Assembly: GCA_003222395.1 (NCBI GenBank)
Contig: QHWB01000045.1
Coordinates: 1 to 64,000 of the forward strand
Direction: 5' to 3'
From: Acidobacteriota bacterium
GTDB lineage: Bacteria > Acidobacteriota > Vicinamibacteria > Vicinamibacterales > CAVVIG01
Length of the DNA: 64,000 nt
The notes beneath the pieces were generated by a model. It did no database searches. It was given only the letters and a program-made list of their open reading frames with translations, and was not told the origin of the DNA. Positions 24,388-33,603 of the stretch are shown here, in pieces. Each line of letters opens with the position of its first letter. Position 1 is the stretch's first letter. The translations under genes were made by a program, and so were the position numbers.

Positions 24388-26462
24388 AGGATGTGCCCTT
24401 GACGGATCTCGGGATCGAAGCGGACGTAATTGCGCCCGCGGTGCCACGTGTACTCGACGTCGTCGATGAGGTCGCGGACGACGAACGAATCGAGATCGAC
24501 GGGAACGTCGACGAAGCCGTGCTGCATGTGACGCGGATCGAGGCTCACGACGACGAGGACGCGGTCGTCGCCGTTGCTCTTGCTGAAGGCGATGATTTCA
24601 GGGTTGTCGGCGTCGTGAAACCGCAGCGTGCGATCGAATTGCAGCGCGCGGTGACGGTGCCGCGCGGCGTTGACGCGGCAGATCAGCTCCGCCATCGCGC
24701 CGGCGCGCGACCAGTCCCGCTTCTTGTACTGATACTTCTCAGAGTCGGCGTATTCCTCCGACCCCGGCTTGAGCGCGCGCGACTCGCACAGCTCGAACCC
24801 GCTGTAAATGCCATAGCTCGCGCCGAGCGTCGCCGCGAGAATCAGACGCGCCTGGAACGCGGGACAGCCGCCGTGCTGCAGATAGGCGTGCAGGATGTCC
24901 GGCGTGTTCGCGAACAGGTTCGGCCGCAGGTACTCGCGTACTTCGCCCTGCGTGAGCTCGGTGAAGTAGTCGACGAGCTCGGATTTCGAGTTTCGCCAGG
25001 TGAAGTACGTATACGACTGCGTGAAGCCGGCTTTCGCCAGGTACCGCATCAACGCCGGCCGCGTGAAGGCTTCCGACAGGAAAACGACGTCGGGGTGCTG
25101 CGCGTGCACGAGATCGATCATCCATTCCCAGAAGCCGAAGGTCTTCGTGTGCGGATTGTCGACGCGGAAGATGCGAACGCCGCGCTCGACCCAGAACAGC
25201 GTGACGTCGAGCAGTGCCTGCCAGAGCGCCTGCCATTCTTCGCTCTCGAAGTCGAATGGATAGATGTCCTGGTACTTCTTCGGCGGATTCTCGGCGTATT
25301 TGATCGTGCCGTCCGGCCGATGCTTGAACCATTCCGGATGCTCTTTCACCCACGGATGATCCGGCGAGCACTGCCAGGCGAGATCCAGCGCGACTTCCAT
25401 GCCGAGCCGTTCGGCTTCCTGCCTGAACGCGACGAAGTCGTCGATAGTGCCGAGTCCGGGTTCGACGGCCGTATGTCCGCCCGCGTTCGATCCGATAGCC
25501 CAGGGGCTGCCGGGATCGTCCTGGGCGGCGGTCAGCGAGTTGTTGGGACCTTTCCGGAAGCTGGTTCCAATCGGATGAATGGGCGCCAGGTACACGACGT
25601 CGAACCCGAGATCGGCGATCCGCGGCAGCTCCGCGCACGCTTCGGCGAAGGTGCCGCTTCGACCAGGATCCGGACCGGCCGATCGCGGGAACATCTCGTA
25701 CCAGGCGCCGAAGCGCGCGCGCTCGCGATCGACCCAGACGCGCCTGGATGGCGACGTCGTCGCGCGCGAGCGGTCCGCGTACCGTGCCATCAGCGTCGCG
25801 AGCTCGCCGTCCATCCCGCTCGCCACGCGCTCTTCGATGGGCGTCGACTCGGTGAGCGCATCGGCCCATTCGAGCAGCCGGTTCGCGTCGGGCTGCGTCG
25901 ATCCGATCTGTTCCGCGCGTGCGGCCGCCTCGCGAACGAGAATCGATCCTTCGAGCAACTCCAGCGACACGTCCTGACCCGCCGCCGCCTTCACCTGCAC
26001 GTCGCGCCGCCATGTGAGGAATCGATCGACCCACGCGACGATCGCGTACTCGTGCCATCCCGGCTCGCAGACGTCGAAGTTCGCCGTCCATTCGTCGGTG
26101 CCCGGCGCGCCGAGCGTCATCGGCGTCTCGCGCCACTGGGTGCTTTCCGCCGGGATTTGGGATTTGGGATTCGGGATTTGATCGGGATTCGGGATGTGTG
26201 AGGAATCGTTTTCGAATCCCGAATCCCGAATCCCGAATCCCGGAGCGTGCCGATCGCGCAATACCGCCGTCACCACGTCGTGGCCGTCTGCGAACACCTG
26301 CGCGAATACCTCGACGGTCTCGCCGACGGTGCGCTTGATCGGGAAACGGCCCGCGTCGATCTCGGGCCGGATGCGCTCGATGACGGCGCGGCGGGCATGC
26401 GCCTCGTCGATTTCGGCGGGCGGCGCACGACGAACGACGACTGCCTCGCTGGGCCGCGCCAT
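24363..26462 (-). CDS. glgE: Alpha-1,4-glucan:maltose-1-phosphate maltosyltransferase GlgE
   Basis: 699 residues. It transfers maltose from maltose 1-phosphate to alpha-glucan. The N-terminal beta-sandwich domain is followed by the GH13_3 barrel with DVVYLAPIHPIGTSFRKG, DLAWQCSPDHPWVKEHP, the nucleophile in FRVDNPHTK (about 434) and the acid/base in FLSEAFTRP (about 462). A TYFTWRNSK block is also typical. Residues about 73-103 are an insertion encoded by a GGGATTC-type repeat (IPNPDQIPNPKSQIP), located in the N-terminal domain. The ATG at 26462 follows the GlgX stop by 2 nt. The product maltokinase gene follows, completing the TreS-Mak-GlgE chain. Confidence 0.92.
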   Translation of the reverse strand: MARPSEAVVVRRAPPAEIDEAHARRAVIERIRPEIDAGRFPIKRTVGETVEVFAQVFADGHDVVTAVLRDRHAPGFGIRDSGFENDSSHIPNPDQIPNPKSQIPAESTQWRETPMTLGAPGTDEWTANFDVCEPGWHEYAIVAWVDRFLTWRRDVQVKAAAGQDVSLELLEGSILVREAAARAEQIGSTQPDANRLLEWADALTESTPIEERVASGMDGELATLMARYADRSRATTSPSRRVWVDRERARFGAWYEMFPRSAGPDPGRSGTFAEACAELPRIADLGFDVVYLAPIHPIGTSFRKGPNNSLTAAQDDPGSPWAIGSNAGGHTAVEPGLGTIDDFVAFRQEAERLGMEVALDLAWQCSPDHPWVKEHPEWFKHRPDGTIKYAENPPKKYQDIYPFDFESEEWQALWQALLDVTLFWVERGVRIFRVDNPHTKTFGFWEWMIDLVHAQHPDVVFLSEAFTRPALMRYLAKAGFTQSYTYFTWRNSKSELVDYFTELTQGEVREYLRPNLFANTPDILHAYLQHGGCPAFQARLILAATLGASYGIYSGFELCESRALKPGSEEYADSEKYQYKKRDWSRAGAMAELICRVNAARHRHRALQFDRTLRFHDADNPEIIAFSKSNGDDRVLVVVSLDPRHMQHGFVDVPVDLDSFVVRDLIDDVEYTWHRGRNYVRFDPEIRQGHILWLPKSRT
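26151..26243. repeat. GGGATT-word inverted repeat inside glgE
   Basis: Plus strand words GGGATTTGGGATTTGGGATT (26152-26171) continue to about 26195, then a short spacer, then four CGAATCC-type words (26212-26243) that are the reverse complement. It reads in frame through glgE. The same word family forms a hairpin at 56157-56193. Confidence 0.8.
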
Positions 26463-26464
26463 GA

Positions 26465-28657
26465 CTAGCTCTCGACAATGGCCGGTTCGGTCGCCACCTG
26501 CCGCTCGTCGTCGAGCGTCCGGCGTCGATCGCGGATCGGCGGAATGATTCTGAACACGACGAGGGATCGCCCCTGCAGCGGATACCGGATTCCCGGCTTG
26601 AACGCACGATCCGGTGAATGAGGCTCGTAGGTGTCGATGACGCGCCGCCATTGCTGATCCGCGTCGAGCGACGGCAGCGTGAACGGCACCTTGTCGCTAT
26701 GCGCGTTCAGGAGAACGAGCAGCGTGTCGCTGATGACCGCATCGCCGCGCTCGTTCACTTCCTCGATCGCGCTGCCGTTGAGCAGCATGCCGAGCGACCG
26801 CACGAAGTCGGCGTTCCACGCCTGGTCGGTCATCTCGCGGCCGTCCGGAGCAAGCCACGCGAGGTCTTTCACTTCGCCGCCGCGAATGCTGCGTCCCTGG
26901 AAGTACTTCCGGCGGCGCAGCGCCGGCTGGCTGTGGCGGAAGTGCACGAGCTTGATCGTGAAGTTGAGCAGCGCGCGCTTGTCGGCGTCGAGGTTCCAGT
27001 CGATCCACGTGATCTCGTTGTCCTGGCAATAGGCGTTGTTGTTCCCCTGCTGCGTACGCCCCATCTCGTCGCCGTGGCTGATCATCGGGACGCCCTGCGA
27101 CAACATCAGCGTCGCCAGGAAATTGCGCTTTTGCCGCTCGCGCAGCGACTTGACGTCCGCATCGTCGGTCGGGCCTTCCGCGCCGTTGTTGCAGCTCAGG
27201 TTGTTGTTCTCGCCGTCCTTGTTGTCTTCGAGGTTCGCGTCGTTGTGCTTCTGGCTGTAGGTGACGAGATCGTTCAGCGTGAACCCGTCGTGCGCCGTGA
27301 TGAAGTTGATGCTCGCATAGGGCTGGCGGCCGCTGCGCGCGTACAGGTCGTTGCTGCCGGCGAGCCGCGTCGCCAGCTCCGACACGGTGCCGCCGTCGCC
27401 GCGCCAGAAGCGCCGCACCGAATCGCGATACTTGCCGTTCCATTCCGTCCAGAGCACGGGGAAGTTGCCGACCTGATAGCCGCCCTCGCCGAGATCCCAC
27501 GGCTCGGCGATGAGCTTCACCTGCGACAGCACCGGATCCTGGTGGATGATGTCGAAGAACGCGCCCAGCCGATCGACGTCGAAGAGCTCGCGCGCCAACG
27601 CGCTCGCGAGGTCGAACCGGAATCCATCGACATGCATCTCGAGGACCCAGTACCGCAGGCTGTCCATGATCAGCTGCAGCACCTGCGGGCTCTGCATGTT
27701 GAGCGTGTTGCCGCAGCCGGTGAAATCCATGTAGTAGCGGCGGTTGTCGGCGCCGAGCCTGTAGTACGAGGCGTTGTCGATTCCCTTGAGCGACAACGTC
27801 GGGCCCATGTGGTTCCCCTCGGCCGTGTGGTTGTACACGACGTCGAGAATCACTTCGAGGCCGGCCGCGTGAAGCGTCCGCACCATCCGCTTGAACTCGC
27901 GGACCGCGCCGGCGGGCGTCCGTGACGCGGCGAAACGCCGCTCCGGCGCGAAATAGCCGTAGCTGTTGTAGCCCCAGTAGTTCGTCAGCCCTTTTTGTTC
28001 GAGATAGCGATCGCGCGCGTGGTGGTGCACCGGCATCAGCTCGACGGCCGTCACGCCGAGCTTCTTGAGATGTTCGAGCGCCGGCTCGGTCGTGAGCGCC
28101 TCGTACGTGCCCCGCAGATGGTCTGGAATGTTGGGATGGCGGATCGAGAAGCCGCGCACGTGCATCTCGTAGATGACGGTGTTGTGCCACGGCGTCCGGG
28201 GCGGACGATCGTCGCCCCAGGTAAATGCGGGGTCGACGACGGCAGCGAGCGGCGCGTACTCGGCGTTGTCGCGATCGTCGAATGAGAGATCGTCGCGTGG
28301 ATCGCCGACCACGTAGCCGAACATCTGGTCGGCCCATCGAACTGTACGCGCCACTGATTTGGCGTATGGATCCATGACAACTTTGTTGGGGTTGAAACGG
28401 TGTCCCTTCGTCGGTTCGTAGGGTCCGTAAACGCGATAACCGTAGAGCTGGTTAGGCCGCGCGTCGGGCAGAAAGGCGTGCCACACCTGATCGGTGTGCT
28501 CGGTCAGCTCGATGCGTTCGCGCTCTTTAATCGCATCCGGCGCATCGAACAAACAGAGTTCGACTGTGGTCGCGTAAGCGGAGAAGAGCGCGAAGTTCAC
28601 CCCGACGCCGGTCCAGGTGGCGCCGAGAGGATAGGGATCGCCCGGCCACGCGCGCAT
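26465..28657 (-). CDS. glgX: Glycogen debranching enzyme GlgX (isoamylase type)
   Basis: 730 residues, normal for the family. The CBM48 N-terminal domain begins PYPLGATWTGVGVNFALFS. The GH13_11 barrel has VYNHTAEGN, the nucleophile in FRFDLASAL (about 349), acid/base in LIAEPWDLG (about 382) and transition-state Asp in TAHDGFTL (about 455). MISHGDEMGRTQQGNNNAYCQDNE is also diagnostic (two motifs joined, residues about 530-553). It removes branches from alpha-glucan, the reverse flow to GlgE. It heads the minus-strand operon glgX-glgE-treS/mak with 2-nt and overlapping junctions. Confidence 0.94.
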   Translation of the reverse strand: MRAWPGDPYPLGATWTGVGVNFALFSAYATTVELCLFDAPDAIKERERIELTEHTDQVWHAFLPDARPNQLYGYRVYGPYEPTKGHRFNPNKVVMDPYAKSVARTVRWADQMFGYVVGDPRDDLSFDDRDNAEYAPLAAVVDPAFTWGDDRPPRTPWHNTVIYEMHVRGFSIRHPNIPDHLRGTYEALTTEPALEHLKKLGVTAVELMPVHHHARDRYLEQKGLTNYWGYNSYGYFAPERRFAASRTPAGAVREFKRMVRTLHAAGLEVILDVVYNHTAEGNHMGPTLSLKGIDNASYYRLGADNRRYYMDFTGCGNTLNMQSPQVLQLIMDSLRYWVLEMHVDGFRFDLASALARELFDVDRLGAFFDIIHQDPVLSQVKLIAEPWDLGEGGYQVGNFPVLWTEWNGKYRDSVRRFWRGDGGTVSELATRLAGSNDLYARSGRQPYASINFITAHDGFTLNDLVTYSQKHNDANLEDNKDGENNNLSCNNGAEGPTDDADVKSLRERQKRNFLATLMLSQGVPMISHGDEMGRTQQGNNNAYCQDNEITWIDWNLDADKRALLNFTIKLVHFRHSQPALRRRKYFQGRSIRGGEVKDLAWLAPDGREMTDQAWNADFVRSLGMLLNGSAIEEVNERGDAVISDTLLVLLNAHSDKVPFTLPSLDADQQWRRVIDTYEPHSPDRAFKPGIRYPLQGRSLVVFRIIPPIRDRRRTLDDERQVATEPAIVES

Positions 28658-28685
28658 GGCGCATGGCCGAGGTTCAATGACTATG

Positions 28686-28760
28686 CCAGCTATCAGCTAT
28701 CAGGTTTCCAGCTACCAGTTTCCCGATCAGATGACAGCTGATAGCCGACAGCTGAGGGCT
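28686..28760. repeat. CAGCTAT-word inverted repeat
   Basis: CAGCTATCAGCTATCAG (28688-28704) is followed by CAGCTGATAGC and CAGCTGAGGGCT (28735-28760), the complementary arm. It fills the space between glgX and the oxidoreductase gene and reaches into the latter's stop codon (TAG). The same words occur at 19506-19523 and 63150-63180. Confidence 0.65.
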
Positions 28761-29463
28761 ACGTCGAATAGCGATCGTTGAACCATGGCTCGGCGGAGTT
28801 CGAGTAGCCGCGTACTTCCCAGAATCCCTTTTTGTCGGCGGCAAGGAATTCGATCTTGCGAATCCACTTCGCGCCTTTCCACGCGTACAGCTTCGGAGTG
28901 ATCATCCGGCACGGGCCGCCGTGCTCGAGTGGAAGCGGTTTGCCTTCCCACGTGTGTACGAGCAGCACGTCGTCTTCGATCGCGCGCGCGAGCGGAAGGT
29001 TCGTCGTGTACGGAATGAACGTGCCGGGCATGAAATCGTAGCCGGTACACAGTACGTATTTCACTTCCTCTTTGGGAATCGCAAGCTCGGCGATCGTCTT
29101 GAATCGCACCCCGCGCCAGTGATTCTCGTAGCGGCTCCACGTCGTCACGCAGTGAAAGTCGCTGACGTCCTCGGCCTGCGGCAGCGCGAGGAATTGATCC
29201 CAGGTGAGCGTGAACGGATTGTCGACGAGGCCGCCGACGTCGAGCTTCCACTCTGCCGTCGGCACGTGCGGCTGCTCTCCGAGATCGAGGACGGGCCAGT
29301 TCTTCACCTCGTGCTGACCGACTGGCAGCTTCGGCATCCCATGCTGATTCGGCGCGCCGCTGCCTTTCGGCTGCATGCCCGCGAACTTCACGTTCACCGC
29401 GCCCTTGTCGATTTTGATCTGACGCTGAATGTAGCGGCGACGCCGCTCGACCAGATTGTTCAT
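28759..29463 (-). CDS. Molybdopterin-dependent oxidoreductase, sulfite-oxidase fold (no signal peptide)
   Basis: 234 residues. The Mo-pterin domain is recognised by the ligand Cys in DVSDFHCVTTWSRYE, by WRGVRFKTIAEL and by GGPCRMITPKLYAWKGAKW. It lacks a twin-arginine signal and the C-terminal dimerisation domain of sulfite oxidase, like cytosolic YedY-like or short sulfite-oxidase homologues. The start is the ATG at 29463 (MNNLVERRRRYIQ); the frame is open further upstream. Substrate unknown. It stands alone between glgX and grpE. Confidence 0.85.
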   Translation of the reverse strand: MNNLVERRRRYIQRQIKIDKGAVNVKFAGMQPKGSGAPNQHGMPKLPVGQHEVKNWPVLDLGEQPHVPTAEWKLDVGGLVDNPFTLTWDQFLALPQAEDVSDFHCVTTWSRYENHWRGVRFKTIAELAIPKEEVKYVLCTGYDFMPGTFIPYTTNLPLARAIEDDVLLVHTWEGKPLPLEHGGPCRMITPKLYAWKGAKWIRKIEFLAADKKGFWEVRGYSNSAEPWFNDRYST

Positions 29464-29632
29464 TTTCCTATTTTGTGCGCGGGGCCCACATTTATCAGGG
29501 CGCCTGGGGCCCCACCCGCGGGCGCTCTCGTTCGCGCGTTGCGCTCGCTCGGGCTCAAGGCTGTCACGCACCTGTCGCCGCTCGCTTATGCTCGCGGCGA
29601 CGGCTGCCGTGCCTTGACCAATTCGTGGCCGC

Positions 29633-30217
29633 TCACCGCGTCAACGTTCCAACGATCACTGATGCAGGACGCAGCAGCTCGTCGCCGATCGTGTAGCCTT
29701 CTTTCACGACGGCGAGGACGATGCCATCCTTCGACGCGTCGTCGACAGGCGCGGTGGCGATCGCTTCGTGGTGAACGGCATCGAAGGGGTGGCCGAGCGC
29801 CGGGACGCGCATGACGCCGAGGCTTTCCAGCTTGGCGAGAAACTGATCGTGAACGAGCTGGACGCCGCGCAGCAGCGGCGACGCTGACTCCTCGCCGGCC
29901 GCCGCAATCGCGCGGTCGAGGTTGTCGACCACGTCGAGCAACTCGATCAGCACCGATCGCTTCCCACGTTCGACCTCGCGCGCCACGTCTCGCCGGATGC
30001 GCGTCCTGGCCTGCTCGAAATCGTCGACGACGCGTCGCCGCTCGGTCAATGCGTTCTGCAACTGTGCGGTCGTGTCGGCGAGCCGCCGCTCCAGGTCTTC
30101 GACGTAGGTCGGCTTCAGCGCGACGCGCTCGGTCGTATCCGCGGATGAGTCGCCCGAATCCGCCCGCGCCCACCAGCGCTTGTCGATAACGCGAATTTCG
30201 GATGCCTTTTCTGCCAC
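29633..30217 (-). CDS. grpE: GrpE-family nucleotide exchange factor
   Basis: 194 residues from a GTG start at 30217. A long coiled-coil (about 40-110, with RRVVDDFEQARTRIRRD and ELLDVVDNLDRAIAA) is followed by the beta-domain with HPFDAVHHEAI and VVKEGYTIGDELLRPASV, the classic GrpE C-terminus. It would release ADP from DnaK. dnaK and dnaJ are not in the window, so this is a solitary or second grpE copy. It diverges from the small ORF at 30247. Confidence 0.88.
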   Translation of the reverse strand: MAEKASEIRVIDKRWWARADSGDSSADTTERVALKPTYVEDLERRLADTTAQLQNALTERRRVVDDFEQARTRIRRDVAREVERGKRSVLIELLDVVDNLDRAIAAAGEESASPLLRGVQLVHDQFLAKLESLGVMRVPALGHPFDAVHHEAIATAPVDDASKDGIVLAVVKEGYTIGDELLRPASVIVGTLTR

Positions 30218-30246
30218 GGGCTCATTTTATCGGTACGTCACTTGCG

Positions 30247-30495
30247 ATGAAATCGCGTATGGCCCAGGAGCATACGCACGACCCGAAGGATGGTCCGCTC
30301 GACGGCAGCACGAGCGGGACGATTGGCGGCGGCGGACCCGAAACCGGAGGGCCGACGGAGCGGCCGAAGGCGCCCGATATGCCGCCGGCGCACCCTGAAG
30401 ATGCGGCGAGCGGCCGGCGCGCGCCCGACGCGATCGGCGCGACCGTTGATCACGACGAACTAAAGCCGGGCCCAAGCGACGTTTCACGGCGCTGA
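30247..30495 (+). CDS. Small hydrophilic protein of unknown function
   Basis: 82 residues if the ATG at 30247 is used (MKSRMAQEHTHDP); the ATG at 30259 is an alternative. The chain is Pro-, Gly- and Asp-rich (GGGGPETGGPTERPKAPDMPP) and appears disordered. No family is recognised. It is divergent to grpE with about 30 nt between them and may share a control region. Confidence 0.5.
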   Translation: MKSRMAQEHTHDPKDGPLDGSTSGTIGGGGPETGGPTERPKAPDMPPAHPEDAASGRRAPDAIGATVDHDELKPGPSDVSRR

Positions 30496-30526
30496 CGCGC
30501 GTCGGCGGCGCGTGTCCTGCCGAACG

Positions 30527-32992
30527 TCAGGCGATGCGCTGCGGAGCGGGCTGCGGCGGGTCGAACAGGTTGCCGAGAAAGTCGGCGGCGCCCGGCCCAC
30601 CCGGCACGTGGATGTGGCCGCGGCGGTTCGCCTTGTCGCGATACATGCGGTGATCGGCGTCTGCGAGCAGCGTCTCGTACGTGGTGCCGTCGTGCGGGAA
30701 GACCGATGCGCCCGCGCTGGCGGCGAGCCGCAGCCGCTTGCCGGCGCGAACCTCGAGCTGAATTTCGGCGATCTTGCTCTGCAGCTCGCGCCGCTTCGCG
30801 TCCGCGGCTTCCCGCGTGCAGTCGGCCAGCACCACGATGAATTCATCGCCGGCGTAGCGCACGCACAGGTCGTAGGGGCGCAGCGCGCCCTGAAGCGCGA
30901 TTGCGACCTGCCGGAGCGCGTGGTCGCCGACGTTGTGGCCGTACGTGTCGTTGATCGCCTTGAAGCCGTCGACGTCCATCACGATCAGCGCGACTTCGGT
31001 CTTGAGCCGCTCGGCGCGCGCGAGCTCGCGCGACAGGTGCACGAACATCGATCGGCGGTTCGGCAGTCCGGTCAGCGGGTCGGTGAGCGAATCTTCCTGC
31101 GTCTGCTCGAACACGATTGAGTTGTGGATGACCGCGCCGGCCTGCTCGGCGATGCGCTCGAGCAGGCGTCGATGATCCTCGGTGTAGTGGTTCGAGTCGA
31201 CGTGGTAGAGCGCGAGGCTGCCGATGAGCCCGTCGTTGAAATGCAGCGGGCACACGAGAGCCGATTTCAGTGAGAGCTCGCTCGAAAACGCCGCCGCTTC
31301 GAACGTGACGCGAGGATCGGCGTTGACGAGCGTGCGGCGGTTGCGCGCCACCCATCCCGACAGGCCGTAGCCGGCCTTCAACGTCACGTTCAACAGCTTC
31401 GGCGCGTCGACGCCGGCCGCAAAGCGGCACTTGAGCGAATCCGATTCCTGGTTGTACAGGAATAGCGCGCAACCCGACCAGGGGACGATTTTCGAGATCT
31501 TTGACGAGATCAGCGCCATCGTGTCCGCCACGCCGAGGCTGGTGCCCATCGCCTGCGCAATCTCGTACAGCGCGTAGATCTCGCGATGTGCCAGCGCGAT
31601 ATTCTCGAATGCATTCGCGCCGCTCGCCGGAATCAGTCCGACGGCAGTCGATCCGCCGATCGCGTCCGGCGGCTCGGCATTGGTCGTCGGCTGCTCCTGG
31701 ATGCCGAGCTCCGCGACGAGCGCCGGCAGGTGCTCGATGAACAGCGGGACCAGCTTCGGGTCGAGCGCGCGTCCCGTCTCGTGCCGCAGCAGACCGACGG
31801 CGCTGTCGTGTGTCAACGCTTTGTGGTACGGCCGCTCGGTCGTCACCGCGTCGTAGTAGTCGACGATCGTCAGGATGCGTGCGCCGATAGGAATGCTCTC
31901 GCCCGTCAGCCCCTGCGGATACCCCTTGCCGTCCCATCGCTCGTGATGGCTCAGGATGATCGGCGCGACAGGATACGGGAACGGTACCGCCGCGATGATC
32001 TCGGCGCCTACCTGCGGGTGAATGCGGATCTTCTGGAATTCCTCCTGCGTCAGCGGACCCGGCTTCGACAGAATATGTTCCGGTACGGCGAGCTTGCCGA
32101 TGTCGTGGAGCAGCGCCGCCGTCTTGACGCCTTGAATCTCCGATTCGGTAAGGCCCGCGACGCGCGCCAGGCCGGCGGCGTACACCTGCACGCGCCGGAT
32201 GTGCATCTGCGCGGTTTGATCCTTGGCGTCAATCGCGCGCGCCAGCGCTTCGATCGTGGCGAGGTGCAGATCGGACGTCTGCTGCACGTGGCGCTGCTCG
32301 TCTTCGATCCGCCCCATATATACCTTGTAGGTTCGGAACGTGAGATAGACGGGCGCAAACGTGAAGGGGAGCCAGAACCCTGCGTGCACGAGGAACCACG
32401 CGGCGACCGCCGCCGTGCCGGCGCCGACGAAGTAGCTCGGCGCGCTCCACAGGAAGTTGTTGTGCCACGTCGACCACAGCCGCTCCCGCGTCGTCAGCGC
32501 GACGGCGGCGGCGACCAGACCGGTGTTGAACAGGAAGTACACCGTGGCCGCCGCGACCAGCGGGCGCGCCATGCCGGACAACGTCGCCGCCGCGTCGCCG
32601 GCGCCGAACACGTTGAAGGCGAGGCCGGCGGCCTGCACGGTGATCACGAGCGACGCGATGTTGAACAGAATTCGGTGCGGCGGGTTTCTGTCCTTCGAGT
32701 TGAAGTTCGATTGACACACCGCGCTGCCCGCCGCGATGAGCATTGTCTCGTGCGGACCGAGCAGCAGCAGCGAGGCGAAGTCAACCGCGTACGACACCGA
32801 CATCGTCGAACCGCTCGCGGTGAGCGGCAGCGACACCTTCAGCGACGCGGAGAGCGACGAGAGCACGAGCAGCGCCGCGAAGAGCAGCGGCTGGCCGAAA
32901 TGAATGTGGGGAAGACCGGCGAAGAACAGCACCGTGCCGAGGGCGACAACGGCGACGACGTACGCACGGGCTGCCGGCGGCAGGTGCTTCAT
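30527..32992 (-). CDS. Membrane-bound HD-GYP and GGDEF dual-domain c-di-GMP protein
   Basis: About 821 residues. Six or seven N-terminal transmembrane helices (about 10-225) precede an HD-GYP phosphodiesterase domain (about 245-420; LLHDIGKLAVPEHIL, HHERWDGKGYPQG), a GAF domain (about 440-620; GLSGWVARNRR), and a GGDEF domain (about 650-800) with the active loop RYAGDEF. The first Gly of GGDEF is Ala, which can still support cyclase activity in some proteins, so it may make and degrade c-di-GMP. The start is the ATG at 32992, which overlaps the stop of the acetyltransferase upstream (TGATG). Confidence 0.9.
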   Translation of the reverse strand: MKHLPPAARAYVVAVVALGTVLFFAGLPHIHFGQPLLFAALLVLSSLSASLKVSLPLTASGSTMSVSYAVDFASLLLLGPHETMLIAAGSAVCQSNFNSKDRNPPHRILFNIASLVITVQAAGLAFNVFGAGDAAATLSGMARPLVAAATVYFLFNTGLVAAAVALTTRERLWSTWHNNFLWSAPSYFVGAGTAAVAAWFLVHAGFWLPFTFAPVYLTFRTYKVYMGRIEDEQRHVQQTSDLHLATIEALARAIDAKDQTAQMHIRRVQVYAAGLARVAGLTESEIQGVKTAALLHDIGKLAVPEHILSKPGPLTQEEFQKIRIHPQVGAEIIAAVPFPYPVAPIILSHHERWDGKGYPQGLTGESIPIGARILTIVDYYDAVTTERPYHKALTHDSAVGLLRHETGRALDPKLVPLFIEHLPALVAELGIQEQPTTNAEPPDAIGGSTAVGLIPASGANAFENIALAHREIYALYEIAQAMGTSLGVADTMALISSKISKIVPWSGCALFLYNQESDSLKCRFAAGVDAPKLLNVTLKAGYGLSGWVARNRRTLVNADPRVTFEAAAFSSELSLKSALVCPLHFNDGLIGSLALYHVDSNHYTEDHRRLLERIAEQAGAVIHNSIVFEQTQEDSLTDPLTGLPNRRSMFVHLSRELARAERLKTEVALIVMDVDGFKAINDTYGHNVGDHALRQVAIALQGALRPYDLCVRYAGDEFIVVLADCTREAADAKRRELQSKIAEIQLEVRAGKRLRLAASAGASVFPHDGTTYETLLADADHRMYRDKANRRGHIHVPGGPGAADFLGNLFDPPQPAPQRIA

Positions 32993-33603
32993 CAATGCAC
33001 CCGGGGTCCTGTCGGCACCCAGTGGTCGCCCCAATCTTCCTTGAGCACCGACCAGAGCACCTGGTCGACGTACTCGCCGCCGTACCGCAGCGACCGGCGG
33101 AGGATGCCTTCCTGCACGGCTCCGAGCTTGCGCAGCGCGCCGTTGGCGCGGCCGTTCTGCAGCAACACGCGCGCTTCGATTCGATGGACGCCAACCGAAC
33201 CGAACGCAAACGATCCGACCAGCCGCACCGCGTCCAGGAACACGCCGCTCCCCCGTGACGAGGGCGCGACGGTGCATTCCCATTCGGCCGCCTCGAATGC
33301 GGGATCGAGTTGGCGCATCTGTACGAGTCCGACGACGGCGCGCGTTGTCGCGAGCGCGATGACGTATGTGAACGCCGTCCCGTTGGCGCGATCGCGGACG
33401 GCGCGTTCGATGAGTTGCTGGATGGTGAGATCCGTTGGCGGCTCGTCGAGACCAAAGCGCGTCGCATCTGCCATCGACAGCAGATCGACCAGAGGTCCCA
33501 GGTCGTGGGTCGTCGGCTCGCGCAGCACGACGCTCCGGCCCGCGAGGACCGGCAATTCGGCGCGCCAGTTCGACGTACTAATCAAGGTGTTATCGCTTCC
33601 CAT
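32992..33603 (-). CDS. GNAT-family N-acetyltransferase (RimJ-like)
   Basis: 203 residues. The Acetyltransf_3 fold is seen from RSVVLREPTTHDLGPLVDLL through VVGLVQMRQLD, a pantetheine-loop region SSRGSGVFLDA and VHRIEARVLLQNGRANGALRKLG, the family's characteristic helix. It ends in a YVDQVLWSVLKEDW strand. Substrate could be an N-terminal Ala/Ser of a ribosomal protein or another amine. It is co-transcribed with the HD-GYP/GGDEF gene (1-nt overlap). Confidence 0.85.
   Translation of the reverse strand: MGSDNTLISTSNWRAELPVLAGRSVVLREPTTHDLGPLVDLLSMADATRFGLDEPPTDLTIQQLIERAVRDRANGTAFTYVIALATTRAVVGLVQMRQLDPAFEAAEWECTVAPSSRGSGVFLDAVRLVGSFAFGSVGVHRIEARVLLQNGRANGALRKLGAVQEGILRRSLRYGGEYVDQVLWSVLKEDWGDHWVPTGPRVH

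Noticed and set aside
22198-24402. 734-residue open frame on the plus strand
   Set aside because: Antisense shadow of the TreS-maltokinase gene, typical in G+C-rich DNA.
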